Of a stretch of 64,000 nucleotides of DNA, positions 39,890 through 48,475 are shown piece after piece. The translations under genes were made by a program, and so were the position numbers. Source of the stretch: CAZCBX01 sp964497185 (lineage in GTDB: Bacteria > Bdellovibrionota_G > JALEGL01 > JAGRMV01); NCBI GenBank assembly GCA_964497185.1, contig CAZCBX010000005.1, forward strand, positions 62,001-126,000, in the 5' to 3' direction. Under the pieces are notes generated by a model. It saw nothing but the letters and a program-made list of their open reading frames with translations. It had not been told where the DNA came from and made no database searches. Numbering within the stretch: position 1 is the first letter of the stretch; each line of letters starts with the position of its first letter.

Positions 39890-41313
39890 TATAAATATCC
39901 TTTGATCAGATGAGCGCTTAAATCACGCAAGCGTTTGGGTGAATAGCGAAAAGAGGAATAAGGGGATTCAAACCGTTGGCTTTTTCTAATTTTTTGATCC
40001 ACCAACGCATGCATGTGCTTGGAAAAATCAGCGTCCTTGCAATGAATGGCGCATTCAAAGTTCAGCACAAAACTTCGGGCATCCCAGTTAGCAGAGCCAA
40101 TAAAACTGTCTTGGTCGTCCACTAAAAATAACTTGCTGTGATCAAACGGTGGATCGGATTCATATATTTCGCAGCCTTGTATATGCAAGTCGGTTAATGG
40201 CACTTGGCTTGCCCATTGAACCATCATTAAGTTGTTTTTTGAGGGTACGACAATTTGCACTTGAACATTCGATTTGGCTGCGATGATTAAAGCTTCCATG
40301 ATGGTTTCGTCGGGTACGAAATAGGGTGTCACAATGCGGATGCACTTTTGGGCGCGAGCTATGGCGGCCAAATAAACAGAGCGCAATCGATCATAGTTTT
40401 CATCTGGACCATCTTCAATGACGTGCAATCGCACTTTTGACTGTGTGGGCTGTGCATTGAACCACACCTTGCCCTGTAGTTTTTCTTTGGTGGTAAAAAA
40501 CCAGTCGTCTCGAAATATGGCTTGCAAATCATTGACGGCCGGTCCCTCTACTTGAAAATGCAGATCTTGCATGGTTGGATGATGGGCTTTGTCCTCTAAA
40601 TGGTCGGCTCGAATATTTGTGCCACCCACAAACCCAAGTTGACCATCCACCACCATGATTTTTCGATGGTTGCGCAAATTAAAATACGGTGCTTTCCAAG
40701 GCCAAAGGGAAGGCAAAAAAGCTCTGGCTGGAATGCCCTTTTCTTCAAGCACTTTTAGGCTGGATGTTTTTGAATACTGCGCACCAATGGCATCCACCAA
40801 AATGCGAACGGATACGCCGCGCTGTTTTGCTTTGTATAGCGCATCGACAAACCGATGGCCCACATGATCCATGTCAAAGATGTAGGTACAAAGTGTCACG
40901 GAATACTGGGCTTGCCCAATGGCTTGCAGCATGTGGTCAAAAGTTTGTTGGGGATGAAGCATGACTTGAATTTTATTTTGAGCCGTGCTGGCAGTGTGTG
41001 TAATGTTGGCAATGTATCGATCCAGCAAAGTTGGATGGGAGGGAAGCGGTGAAGGCAGGTCTGGACGAAGGGGACGGTTACGCACAAGCTGTGAGCGATG
41101 GATGCGGTTGATGCCGACGGCCCAATAAATGGCTGCGCCAATAAAAGGAGAGAGCCACGTGATGCCCAGCCAACCCATGATGGATGGATTGTGGCGCTTG
41201 TCGTATAAAATATGCAACGTGGTGATAAAGCTTAGAGCAAGGTGCAAAACAACACCGACCATGGCTCTGTTCTCAACCAAGAACGATACGATGTGCACAG
41301 GGATGCGAATCAT
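39889..41313 (-). CDS. cls: Cardiolipin synthase, phospholipase D family
   Basis: Cls joins two phosphatidylglycerols (or PG with another lipid) into cardiolipin. The 474-residue protein has two N-terminal membrane segments (VGVVLHLALSFITTLHILY and ITWLSPFIGAAIYWAVG, about 20-65) and two HKD motifs: HRKIMVVDGQLGFVGGTN in the first half and HSKLFLVDDQDSFIGSANWD in the second. The ending FRYSPKRLRDLSAHL is normal. The ATG at 41313 is preferred over a TTG five codons earlier. It is the first gene of the cls-EEP-PGPGW unit. Confidence 0.93.
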   Translation of the reverse strand: MIRIPVHIVSFLVENRAMVGVVLHLALSFITTLHILYDKRHNPSIMGWLGITWLSPFIGAAIYWAVGINRIHRSQLVRNRPLRPDLPSPLPSHPTLLDRYIANITHTASTAQNKIQVMLHPQQTFDHMLQAIGQAQYSVTLCTYIFDMDHVGHRFVDALYKAKQRGVSVRILVDAIGAQYSKTSSLKVLEEKGIPARAFLPSLWPWKAPYFNLRNHRKIMVVDGQLGFVGGTNIRADHLEDKAHHPTMQDLHFQVEGPAVNDLQAIFRDDWFFTTKEKLQGKVWFNAQPTQSKVRLHVIEDGPDENYDRLRSVYLAAIARAQKCIRIVTPYFVPDETIMEALIIAAKSNVQVQIVVPSKNNLMMVQWASQVPLTDLHIQGCEIYESDPPFDHSKLFLVDDQDSFIGSANWDARSFVLNFECAIHCKDADFSKHMHALVDQKIRKSQRFESPYSSFRYSPKRLRDLSAHLIKGYL

Positions 41314-41351
41314 GATGGCAATATACAATCATGCCTGTCCTGCAAAAACAA

Positions 41352-42572
41352 CTATACAAACCCCAAGCCATCAAGGGTTTGTTGAAAATTAAGGCGCGTT
41401 CTGGTTTGCAGCAGCGTTTGATCGGTCAGCACAGTGGCTTCTGCGGCATAGGGGCGTAGGTTGTACAAACTGCTCATGGAGGCACCATAGCCGCCGGCAC
41501 TGATCATGGCCAATATGTCTGCCTCACGGGGCTCAGCGATGGACAAATCATCAGCAAAAATGTCGGTTGATTCGCATACGTTGCCTACCACGGTGACTTT
41601 TTTTATTTCACCGTTGGGATGGCTCAGATTGATGATTTCATGTTCAGCCTTGTACAAGGCCGGTCGAATCAGATGATGAAACCCAGTGTCCAAACAAATA
41701 AAATTTTTGGTTAAGGTTGATTTGACGGTGGTCACGGTGGTTAAAAGGCACGTGGATTCAGCCACCAGGTATTTGCCCGGCTCAAAACGGATTTCAAGGG
41801 GCTGGCCGTTGGCTTGTTGGGCATCGCTTAATTTTTCAGCAATAACGCGACCGAAAGCATTGATATCGATGGGCGCAGCCTCGGTTTGGTAACGAACACC
41901 AAATCCGCCGCCCAAATCTACAAACGACAAACCAGGAAATTGTTGGGCGTAAGCAAAAATCTGAGACACGGCCTTTTCGAATGTATCGGTATCATAAAGC
42001 CCTGAACCAATGTGACAGTGAATGCCCTTAAGTTGGAGCTGGTGGCGGTCGATCAATGCTTTGGCGTGTTCAATGTCTCTGGCAATGATGCCAAATTTGG
42101 AGTCTTGTCCAGCGGTGATGACATCTTTGTTCTCGCCGTCACCGATACCCGGATTAAAACGCAGCGAAACCGGCGCGCCTGGAAACAAAGTGCCAAATCG
42201 ATCCAGCTCCGAAAGCGAACCCAAATTGCACAAAACGTTTTGGGCAGCCACCTGGCGAAGTTCATCATTGCTGGCCCCATTGCCTGTATAAATAATTTGG
42301 TCTTGTGAGAAGCCACTTTTTTTGGCCAATGCAATTTCAAAGGGGGATACGGTATCAATGCCGTCCACACCGGCCTCTTTGAGCTGGCGGACGACGGAAG
42401 GATTAAAATTGGCTTTCACCGCATAATACACGCGCGTGTTGGCATCAAAGGCTTTTTTTAAACGGGTCACCCGGTCGATGAGGGTTGCTTGGTTGGTTAA
42501 AAAAAGAGGGCTGCCGCATGTTGCAATGGCCTTTTGAGCCTGCGCCAGCGAAGGTACAAACACTTGATTCAT
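41352..42572 (-). CDS. lysA: Diaminopimelate decarboxylase
   Basis: LysA performs the last step of lysine synthesis. The 406-residue PLP enzyme shows the lysine that binds PLP in YYAVKANFNP (about 53-62), CHIGSGLYD, FVDLGGGFG, RFEPGKYLVAES and a C-terminal CESTDIFADD with the active-site cysteine, then GAYG-like AGGYGASMSS. The ATG at 42572 overlaps the lysC stop by 4 nt, so the pair is coupled. A longer frame extends upstream inside lysC and is rejected. Confidence 0.95.
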   Translation of the reverse strand: MNQVFVPSLAQAQKAIATCGSPLFLTNQATLIDRVTRLKKAFDANTRVYYAVKANFNPSVVRQLKEAGVDGIDTVSPFEIALAKKSGFSQDQIIYTGNGASNDELRQVAAQNVLCNLGSLSELDRFGTLFPGAPVSLRFNPGIGDGENKDVITAGQDSKFGIIARDIEHAKALIDRHQLQLKGIHCHIGSGLYDTDTFEKAVSQIFAYAQQFPGLSFVDLGGGFGVRYQTEAAPIDINAFGRVIAEKLSDAQQANGQPLEIRFEPGKYLVAESTCLLTTVTTVKSTLTKNFICLDTGFHHLIRPALYKAEHEIINLSHPNGEIKKVTVVGNVCESTDIFADDLSIAEPREADILAMISAGGYGASMSSLYNLRPYAAEATVLTDQTLLQTRTRLNFQQTLDGLGFV

Positions 42573-43972
42573 GAGTTTGGTCCTTGGGCTTGAATCCAGG
42601 TTTGGTGAAGGCTTTGAAGCATGGGCACTTTGCTTTTTTGATCGAGCATCAAGGTGATGTTGCGTTTGGATGCACCCACGCTGATCGAAGCGATGGTGGC
42701 ATTTTTTTGATTGCACATGCGAAAAATGTCTTCGAAAATTTTTGGATCTTGCGTGATGTCGTGGCCAATCAAACTGAGTTTGGCCACGTGGTCAATGCGT
42801 CTGACCTGTCCAATTTTTTGCAGGGCTTTTTCCATGCGCGTGTGAAAATCTTTGGCCAACACTGAAAAAGTAAACGAGGTTTCGGACGTGCAACATACAT
42901 CAATGGCCACGCCAAAGCTTTCCACAATTTCTGTCACGCGGGCAATAAAGCCAACTTCTTCTAACATATTTGGATTGTCAATGTGCAGCAGTATGTTGTC
43001 GTCGCTGGTGACAATGCCTTTTACGTTTTTGACTTCTTGCGAAACTATTTGCGTGCCTTGAAACGATCGGTTGAAGGTATTGCGAATGTAGACCGGAATG
43101 TTTTTGGATACGGCAAGCGACAAGCTCCGCGGATGCACCACCTTGGCGCCGCTGTAAGCCATTTCGCTCATCATCTTCATCCCCATTTTCGACCATGAAA
43201 CCGTTTTGCCAACCAGGCGTGGATCGGCAGACATCACGCCATCGACATCGGTCCATATTTGAACCTGGCTGGCTTTGAGCACCACGGCTAAAATTGAGGC
43301 GGTGTAATCGCTGCCGCCACGGCCCAGCAATGTGGTGTCGCCATGGGTGTCTTTGCCAATAAAGCCAGTAACAATGGGAACCATGCCTTGTTTAAGCAAA
43401 GGAAGCAGTATTTTTCGGCAAGCCTGTGCGGTGGTTTTTAAGTTGAGCTCTGCTTCCAAATACCGGCTGTCGGTTCGAATGATTTTTTCAGATAAGACGC
43501 GGTGGGGTGGACGGCCCAATTGATCGAGCGCATACACCAAAAAAAAGCTTGAAAGACTTTCCCCAAACGAACAAACTTTGGCTTGCATCTTGTGGGTTAA
43601 GTCGCCCACCAAACTCGTGCCATGAAGGATGGCCCGAAGTTTATCCAAAATGGGTTGAAAATCCTCTTGCCACACCGCTTCTGCTTTTTGAGGTTCAGGG
43701 AAGAAATGAGCCAATATCTGTCGGTGCTGTTGTTCGAGTTGCCCCAGACGTTTGGCCACCAGGCGTGGTTTTTGCCGCTTGGCCAAATCAATCATGTCCA
43801 AAAGTGCATTGGTCACACCCGACACCGCCGATACGGTCACCACGCAGAGGTGGGTTTGTGCGGTTTGGTCCACAATTTTGGCGCACTCTTGAATGGCAGC
43901 CGCACTGCCCATGGATGTGCCGCCAAATTTCAACGATACAATCTTTTGCTTTTTTTTGGCCCCTGGGGTCAT
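42569..43972 (-). CDS. lysC: Aspartate kinase
   Basis: LysC phosphorylates aspartate, the entry to lysine, threonine and methionine synthesis. The 467-residue protein begins KFGGTSMGSAAAI, has RGGSDYTASILA and WTDVDGVMSADPRLV in the kinase part (about 1-300), and two ACT domains at the C-terminus (about 310-460; NILLHIDNPNMLEE and AKLSLIGHDI). The length and ACT pair fit the LysC (type III-like) class regulated by lysine. A promoter-like pair lies directly upstream with the -10 only 6 nt from the ATG. It is cotranscribed with lysA. Confidence 0.94.
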   Translation of the reverse strand: MTPGAKKKQKIVSLKFGGTSMGSAAAIQECAKIVDQTAQTHLCVVTVSAVSGVTNALLDMIDLAKRQKPRLVAKRLGQLEQQHRQILAHFFPEPQKAEAVWQEDFQPILDKLRAILHGTSLVGDLTHKMQAKVCSFGESLSSFFLVYALDQLGRPPHRVLSEKIIRTDSRYLEAELNLKTTAQACRKILLPLLKQGMVPIVTGFIGKDTHGDTTLLGRGGSDYTASILAVVLKASQVQIWTDVDGVMSADPRLVGKTVSWSKMGMKMMSEMAYSGAKVVHPRSLSLAVSKNIPVYIRNTFNRSFQGTQIVSQEVKNVKGIVTSDDNILLHIDNPNMLEEVGFIARVTEIVESFGVAIDVCCTSETSFTFSVLAKDFHTRMEKALQKIGQVRRIDHVAKLSLIGHDITQDPKIFEDIFRMCNQKNATIASISVGASKRNITLMLDQKSKVPMLQSLHQTWIQAQGPNS

Positions 43973-43978
43973 CGGGCT

Positions 43979-44007
43979 TGTATAGCGAAATGAAAATTTT
44001 ATATCAA
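43979..44007 (-). promoter_or_regulatory. lysC promoter abutting the start codon
   Basis: Minus strand: TTGATA (44007-44002), 17-nt spacer, TATACA (43984-43979). Six nucleotides separate the -10 from the ATG at 43972, so the transcript is predicted to be leaderless. The 100 nt upstream are very AT-rich and could act as an UP element. Confidence 0.55.
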
Positions 44008-44104
44008 TGTATTAATTTGAATTAAAACCAATTTTATAATTTATCTTTTGTTTTCAATTATTTATAAAATAATTTGAATTTCTAATTTTAAAAATTTTTG
44101 TACT

Positions 44105-45634
44105 TTATTCCCATTCAATGGTGGCTGGCGGTTTGCTGGATATATCGTAAGTGACGCGATTGATGCCTTTAACTTCGTTGATGATCCGGTTGGACACATG
44201 GCTTAAAAAGTCAAAAGGCAGGTGTGCGAAGTCTGCTGTCATCCCGTCCACACTTGTGACTGCGCGCAACACACATGCATTCTCATAGGTTCGGCCGTCG
44301 CCCATCACGCCCACCGATTGCACTGGAAGCAAAATCGCCAAGGCTTGCCAGGTTTTTTGGTATAAGTCCCATTGATGAAGCTCTTCGATAAAAATGGCAT
44401 CGGCCTCTTGAAGGGTGGTCACTTTTTCTGGGGTGATTTCGCCCAGAATGCGAATCCCCAACCCAGGACCGGGAAAAGGGTGGCGCTGTACAAATTCTTC
44501 GCGCAGGCCCAATTCTTGGCCCAGCAAGCGCACTTCATCTTTGAAGAGTTCACGCACGGGTTCGATCAGCTGCAAATTCATTTTTTCAGGCAGGCCGCCC
44601 ACGTTGTGATGCGATTTGATGGTGGCCGAAGGACCACGGGTGCTAACCGACTCAATGACATCTGGATACAACGTACCCTGAGCCAAAAAAGTCGCGTTAT
44701 CAAATTTTTTGGCTTCGCGATCAAAAATTTCAATAAAAACACGACCAATGATTTTACGTTTTTCTTCGGGATCCGATACGCCTTGCAGGGCACGATAAAA
44801 TTCTTTTTTGGCGTCAATGACGGTTAGATCAAAATCAGTATGTTGCCGAAATGCTTGTTCAACTTGTGCGCGTTCATTTTTACGCAACAAACCCGTGTCG
44901 ACAAAAATGGCTTTGAGCTGCGGGCCAATGGCTTGGTGCAAAAGGGTGGCAACCACCGATGAGTCAACACCACCTGAAAGGCCACAAATCACCGTTTGTG
45001 AGCCCACCGTTTCTTGAATGCGTTGGGTTTCCTCTTCAATGAAGTTGGCCATGGTCCATTGGCTTTTGCTTTGGCAAATGACATGGACAAAATTGATCAA
45101 AAGCTGTTTGCCGATGTCTGTGTGGGTGACTTCTGGATGAAACTGCACGCCATACATGGCTCGCTCGGCGTTTTCAAATGCGGCATAGGGAGAGTGCGGT
45201 GAGGTCCCCACCACTTCAAAGCCATCGGCCAAATGGGTAATTTTATCGCCGTGGGACATCCAGACGATGGACTCCATTTGTATCTGCTCAAACAAAGGGC
45301 TTTGGTCATGACTTAAAGAAAGCTTGGCGCGGCCAAATTCTCGCTGATGACTGGGGGTGACACCACCACCCAAGTGGCGATTGAGCAATTGAGCCCCGTA
45401 GCATATGCCCAGTATGGGCACCTGCCATTCAAGGAGCTGTTTGGGAAAATAAGGCGCCAAATCCTCGTACACCGATTGGGGGCCACCCGATAAAATAATG
45501 CCTTCGGTTTGATCTTTGTATTCAGACAAATCCTCGGCATCAAAAGGCACAATGGTGGAGAAAACATTTTGCTCTCGAATGCGCCGCGCAATCAATTGCG
45601 TGGTCTGAGAGCCGTAATCAATGATGAGTATCAT
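44105..45634 (-). CDS. guaA: GMP synthase (glutamine-hydrolysing)
   Basis: GuaA aminates XMP to GMP. The 509-residue protein has an N-terminal glutamine amidotransferase domain (Cys 78 in LGICYGAQLL, His-Glu in QFHPEVTHT), an ATP-pyrophosphatase domain with GLSGGVDSSVVATLL at about 218-232, and the dimerisation domain ending RVTYDISSKPPATIEWE. All catalytic motifs are intact. Its ATG follows the guaB stop after 3 nt, so the purine pair is one operon. Confidence 0.97.
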   Translation of the reverse strand: MILIIDYGSQTTQLIARRIREQNVFSTIVPFDAEDLSEYKDQTEGIILSGGPQSVYEDLAPYFPKQLLEWQVPILGICYGAQLLNRHLGGGVTPSHQREFGRAKLSLSHDQSPLFEQIQMESIVWMSHGDKITHLADGFEVVGTSPHSPYAAFENAERAMYGVQFHPEVTHTDIGKQLLINFVHVICQSKSQWTMANFIEEETQRIQETVGSQTVICGLSGGVDSSVVATLLHQAIGPQLKAIFVDTGLLRKNERAQVEQAFRQHTDFDLTVIDAKKEFYRALQGVSDPEEKRKIIGRVFIEIFDREAKKFDNATFLAQGTLYPDVIESVSTRGPSATIKSHHNVGGLPEKMNLQLIEPVRELFKDEVRLLGQELGLREEFVQRHPFPGPGLGIRILGEITPEKVTTLQEADAIFIEELHQWDLYQKTWQALAILLPVQSVGVMGDGRTYENACVLRAVTSVDGMTADFAHLPFDFLSHVSNRIINEVKGINRVTYDISSKPPATIEWE

Positions 45635-45637
45635 GGG

Positions 45638-47092
45638 TTAGCGTCCTCGATAGTTGGGCGTTTCTTTGGTGATGCTTACGTCATGCACATGACTTTCAGC
45701 CAAACCAGCTTCGGTGATTTTAATAAATTCCGCATTTTCTTGAAGACTGTGGATGTCTTTGGCGCCTGTATAACCCATCCCAGCACGCAGGCCCCCAACC
45801 AACTGATGAATCGTGACCGACAGCGCGCCTTTGTAAGGAACCCGACCTTCAACCCCTTCGGGCACCAGTTTGCTCTCGCGGGTGGCCTTGTTTTGAAAAT
45901 ACCGATCCGCCGAGCCGCCTTTCATCGCGCCCAAACTGCCCATGCCCCGATAGCTTTTGTAAGTTCGGCCTTGGTACAATATTTCTTCGCCCGGCGCTTC
46001 GTCGGTGCCTGCAAAAAGAGAACCCACCATCACCGCGTTGGCTCCAGCGGCCAGTGCTTTGACCACATCGCCCGAATATTTGATGCCGCCATCGGCAATG
46101 ACGGGAATGTTGCTTTTTTTGGCCTGCTCTGCCACATCCATGATGGCGGTCAGTTGGGGCACACCAATGCCCGCAATGATGCGCGTGGTGCAAATGGAAC
46201 CTGGCCCGATGCCCACCTTAATGCAGTTGGCGCCGGCATCGATTAAGGCGCGCGCGGCTTGAGCGGTGGCAATGTTGCCTGCCATGATTTCTTGCTCTGG
46301 ATAGGCTTGACGGACACGGGCCACAAAATCAATGACGGCTTGGGAGTGACCATGGGCGGTATCGATGACGAGCATGTCGACACCCGCTTCAATCAGGGCT
46401 TGCGCCCGTTCAAAATGGCCTTGGCCCGCGCCCACGGCTGCGCCTACAATGAGGCGTCCTTGCGTGTCTTTGCAAGCCAGAGGAAACTCAATGTTTTTCT
46501 TTAAATCTCGAATGGTGATCAAGCCTTTTAAAGCCTGTTGCTCGCCCACAATCAGCAGCTTTTCAATGCGGTGTTCGTGCAAAATTTCTTTGGCTTGTTC
46601 CAGCGTGGTGCCTTCAGGGGCGGTGATGAGTTTGCGGGTCATAATATTGGACACCGGTTGGTCCAAATTGGTTTCAAATTGCAAATCTCGGTTGGTTAAA
46701 ATGCCCACCAACTTGCCATCATCCACGACGGGAATGCCGCTGATATTGTGACGTTCCATCCATTCGATGGCCACATGCACTTGTTGGTCTGATGTGATGG
46801 TGATGGGGTCACTGATCATGCCGCTTTCTGATTTTTTAACTTTTTTTACTTCGGCGGCTTGCTGTTCGATGGTTAAATTTCGATGAATGACGCCCAAACC
46901 GCCTTCTTGAGCCATGCGAATGGCCATGCGGGCTTCTGTAACGGTGTCCATTGCGGCTGAAAGTAAAGGGGTATTTAACGTAATGCTGGGACTGATTTGG
47001 GTGCCAACGTGTACATCCTTTGGATATACTTGACTGGCTTGGGGTTTGAGGAGAACGTCTTGAAAAGAATATGCTTCGGTGATCTGTGCCAT
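45638..47092 (-). CDS. guaB: IMP dehydrogenase
   Basis: GuaB oxidises IMP to XMP, the committed step of guanine nucleotide synthesis. The 484-residue protein has the TIM-barrel catalytic domain split by a CBS pair (about 95-205; PITITSDQQVHVAIEWM and LITAPEGTTLEQAKEIL), the catalytic cysteine loop GPGSICTTRI, the flap GMGSLGAMKGGS and a C-terminal RVPYKGALS. It stands upstream of guaA. A TATATA box ends 7 nt before the ATG, and there is no Shine-Dalgarno. Confidence 0.96.
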   Translation of the reverse strand: MAQITEAYSFQDVLLKPQASQVYPKDVHVGTQISPSITLNTPLLSAAMDTVTEARMAIRMAQEGGLGVIHRNLTIEQQAAEVKKVKKSESGMISDPITITSDQQVHVAIEWMERHNISGIPVVDDGKLVGILTNRDLQFETNLDQPVSNIMTRKLITAPEGTTLEQAKEILHEHRIEKLLIVGEQQALKGLITIRDLKKNIEFPLACKDTQGRLIVGAAVGAGQGHFERAQALIEAGVDMLVIDTAHGHSQAVIDFVARVRQAYPEQEIMAGNIATAQAARALIDAGANCIKVGIGPGSICTTRIIAGIGVPQLTAIMDVAEQAKKSNIPVIADGGIKYSGDVVKALAAGANAVMVGSLFAGTDEAPGEEILYQGRTYKSYRGMGSLGAMKGGSADRYFQNKATRESKLVPEGVEGRVPYKGALSVTIHQLVGGLRAGMGYTGAKDIHSLQENAEFIKITEAGLAESHVHDVSITKETPNYRGR

Positions 47093-47099
47093 GGCGACT

Positions 47100-47105
47100 T
47101 ATATA
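47100..47105 (-). promoter_or_regulatory. guaB -10 box next to the start codon
   Basis: Minus strand TGATATATA: the TATATA hexamer (47105-47100) lies 7 nt from the ATG at 47092. No convincing -35 was found. The predicted transcript is leaderless. Confidence 0.4.
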
Positions 47106-47183
47106 TCAGTTTTTTAAAAAATGCTAGGGGGCATTGGCGTCTTTTGCCTTGGGCTTTTTGATTTTATAGGCGTTACGTTTTGA

Positions 47184-47252
47184 GCTTTTTGGGCTTGAAG
47201 CTCGCTAGTCCTCGCTTACGCTGCGGAGACGCTCGCTTCAAGCCCAAAAAGC
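47184..47252 (+). repeat. Conserved-core hairpin element, copy 3, with perfect 17-bp arms
   Basis: GCTTTTTGGGCTTGAAG (47184-47200) and its exact complement (47236-47252) enclose a 35-nt core (47201-47235) that differs from copy 1 by one base (TTACGC for TTGCGC). The arms match copy 1 closely but are unrelated to copy 2. Confidence 0.9.
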
Positions 47253-47355
47253 ACCCGACACTCATTTGAAGAGAAGGTGGATGATAGGTGTAGAAACAAA
47301 CGCCAGCCCCAAAGGCCTCACGGACGTTAAACAGATTCTCTGCAACGAACGGAGC

Positions 47356-47384
47356 TTGTCGAAAAGATATCTTGGTGATAGTTT
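47356..47384 (+). promoter_or_regulatory. Promoter of the AI-2E-type permease gene
   Basis: TTGTCG (47356-47361), 17 nt, TAGTTT (47379-47384), then CTGCTTC and ATG at 47392. The start site would fall at the ATG. Confidence 0.4.
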
Positions 47385-47391
47385 CTGCTTC

Positions 47392-48396
47392 ATGCCACAG
47401 CAAACGACGGTCGAGAGAATCAATCACATTTGTATTATTATTTTGGCTTGTGTGGCGTTGATGGGTGCGTTGATTTATACGCGGACCATTTTGGTTCCGT
47501 TTGTTTTTGCCTTTTTTTTGTACACCATTTTGTCGTCTGGGGTGCGCTGGCTTCGGTCTTTTTTGCATATTCAAAAATGGGTGTCGGTTTCGCTTATGTT
47601 GTTTTTGCTTTGCCTGCTGTTTGTTGGCCTTTTTGGCTCCATGATTTCATCGGTGGAAGAATTTGTTCGCGGCGCCAATCAATATCAGGCTCGTTTTATG
47701 GAGTTTTTGGTTTGGGTGGAGCGCCAGGCGTTGACGTATGGCTTTGAATGGGAAAATCAGTTTTCCGACAATCTTACCAAATTGCCTTTGTTCGATTATG
47801 CAAAAAACCTTACAGGATCTTTGGTTGGTTTTTTGGGCACGAGTTTTTTGGTGTTGTTGATGACTTTTTTTATGATCATCGGTGAACGAAAGGGAGAAAT
47901 CGAAAACTCTTTTTTGCAGGAAATGCACCGCGGAATTTCTAGCTACATTTCGATTAAAACGGCTGTGTCGCTCATTACTGGCTTCCTTGTGTGGTTGGTG
48001 CTGACTTTTTTCCATGTAGAAATGGCCTTTTTATTCGGCGTACTCACGGTGCTGTTAAACTACATTCCGAGCTTGGGCTCTTTGATTGCCACCGTGGTGC
48101 CTTTGCCGATTATTTTGCTTCAGTATGGCATCAGTGCCAAAGCGGTTATCATTGTTGTTCTGCTTGCGTGCATTCAACTGTTGCTTGGCAACGTCATCGA
48201 GCCCAAATGGATGGGCGAAAATTTGGATCTACACCCGGTAACGGTGCTGGTGTTTTTGCTTTTTTGGGGCCTTGTGTGGGGTGTGCCCGGCATGTTTTTG
48301 GCGGTGCCCATTACGGCCATGCTCAAAATCATTCTGATGCGCATTGAAGCTACGCGGGATTGGGCAGAAGTCTTGAGTGGACGAATTCCCAAATAA
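47392..48396 (+). CDS. AI-2E family transporter (UPF0118/PerM-like)
   Basis: The 334-residue protein has about seven to eight membrane segments. Motifs fit the family: LVPFVFAFFLYTILSSGV, a periplasmic-loop helical region (EFVRGANQYQARFMEFLVW), LMTFFMIIGER, FLFGVLTVLLNYIPSLGSLIATVVPLPI, and FWGLVWGVPGMFLAVPITAMLKIIL. Members move autoinducer-2 or sodium/protons, or act as general permeases; the substrate is not readable. The ATG at 47392 is chosen because translation upstream would run through the repeat. It lies divergent from guaB. Confidence 0.85.
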   Translation: MPQQTTVERINHICIIILACVALMGALIYTRTILVPFVFAFFLYTILSSGVRWLRSFLHIQKWVSVSLMLFLLCLLFVGLFGSMISSVEEFVRGANQYQARFMEFLVWVERQALTYGFEWENQFSDNLTKLPLFDYAKNLTGSLVGFLGTSFLVLLMTFFMIIGERKGEIENSFLQEMHRGISSYISIKTAVSLITGFLVWLVLTFFHVEMAFLFGVLTVLLNYIPSLGSLIATVVPLPIILLQYGISAKAVIIVVLLACIQLLLGNVIEPKWMGENLDLHPVTVLVFLLFWGLVWGVPGMFLAVPITAMLKIILMRIEATRDWAEVLSGRIPK

Positions 48397-48475
48397 TCGC
48401 TATATTGACTCGTTTTTAAAACCCGCGCTGCATGCTTGCGCGATAAGACTCACAACCATCAGATAAGCCGTTTGT

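Larger units (their letters stand above)
47093..47391. other. Divergent spacer between guaB and the permease gene, carrying hairpin copy 3
   Basis: These 299 nt hold the guaB promoter region, one conserved-core hairpin (47184-47252) with flanking similarity to 19520-19700, and the promoter of the downstream permease gene. Frames across it translate the repeat and are not counted as genes. Confidence 0.7.
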
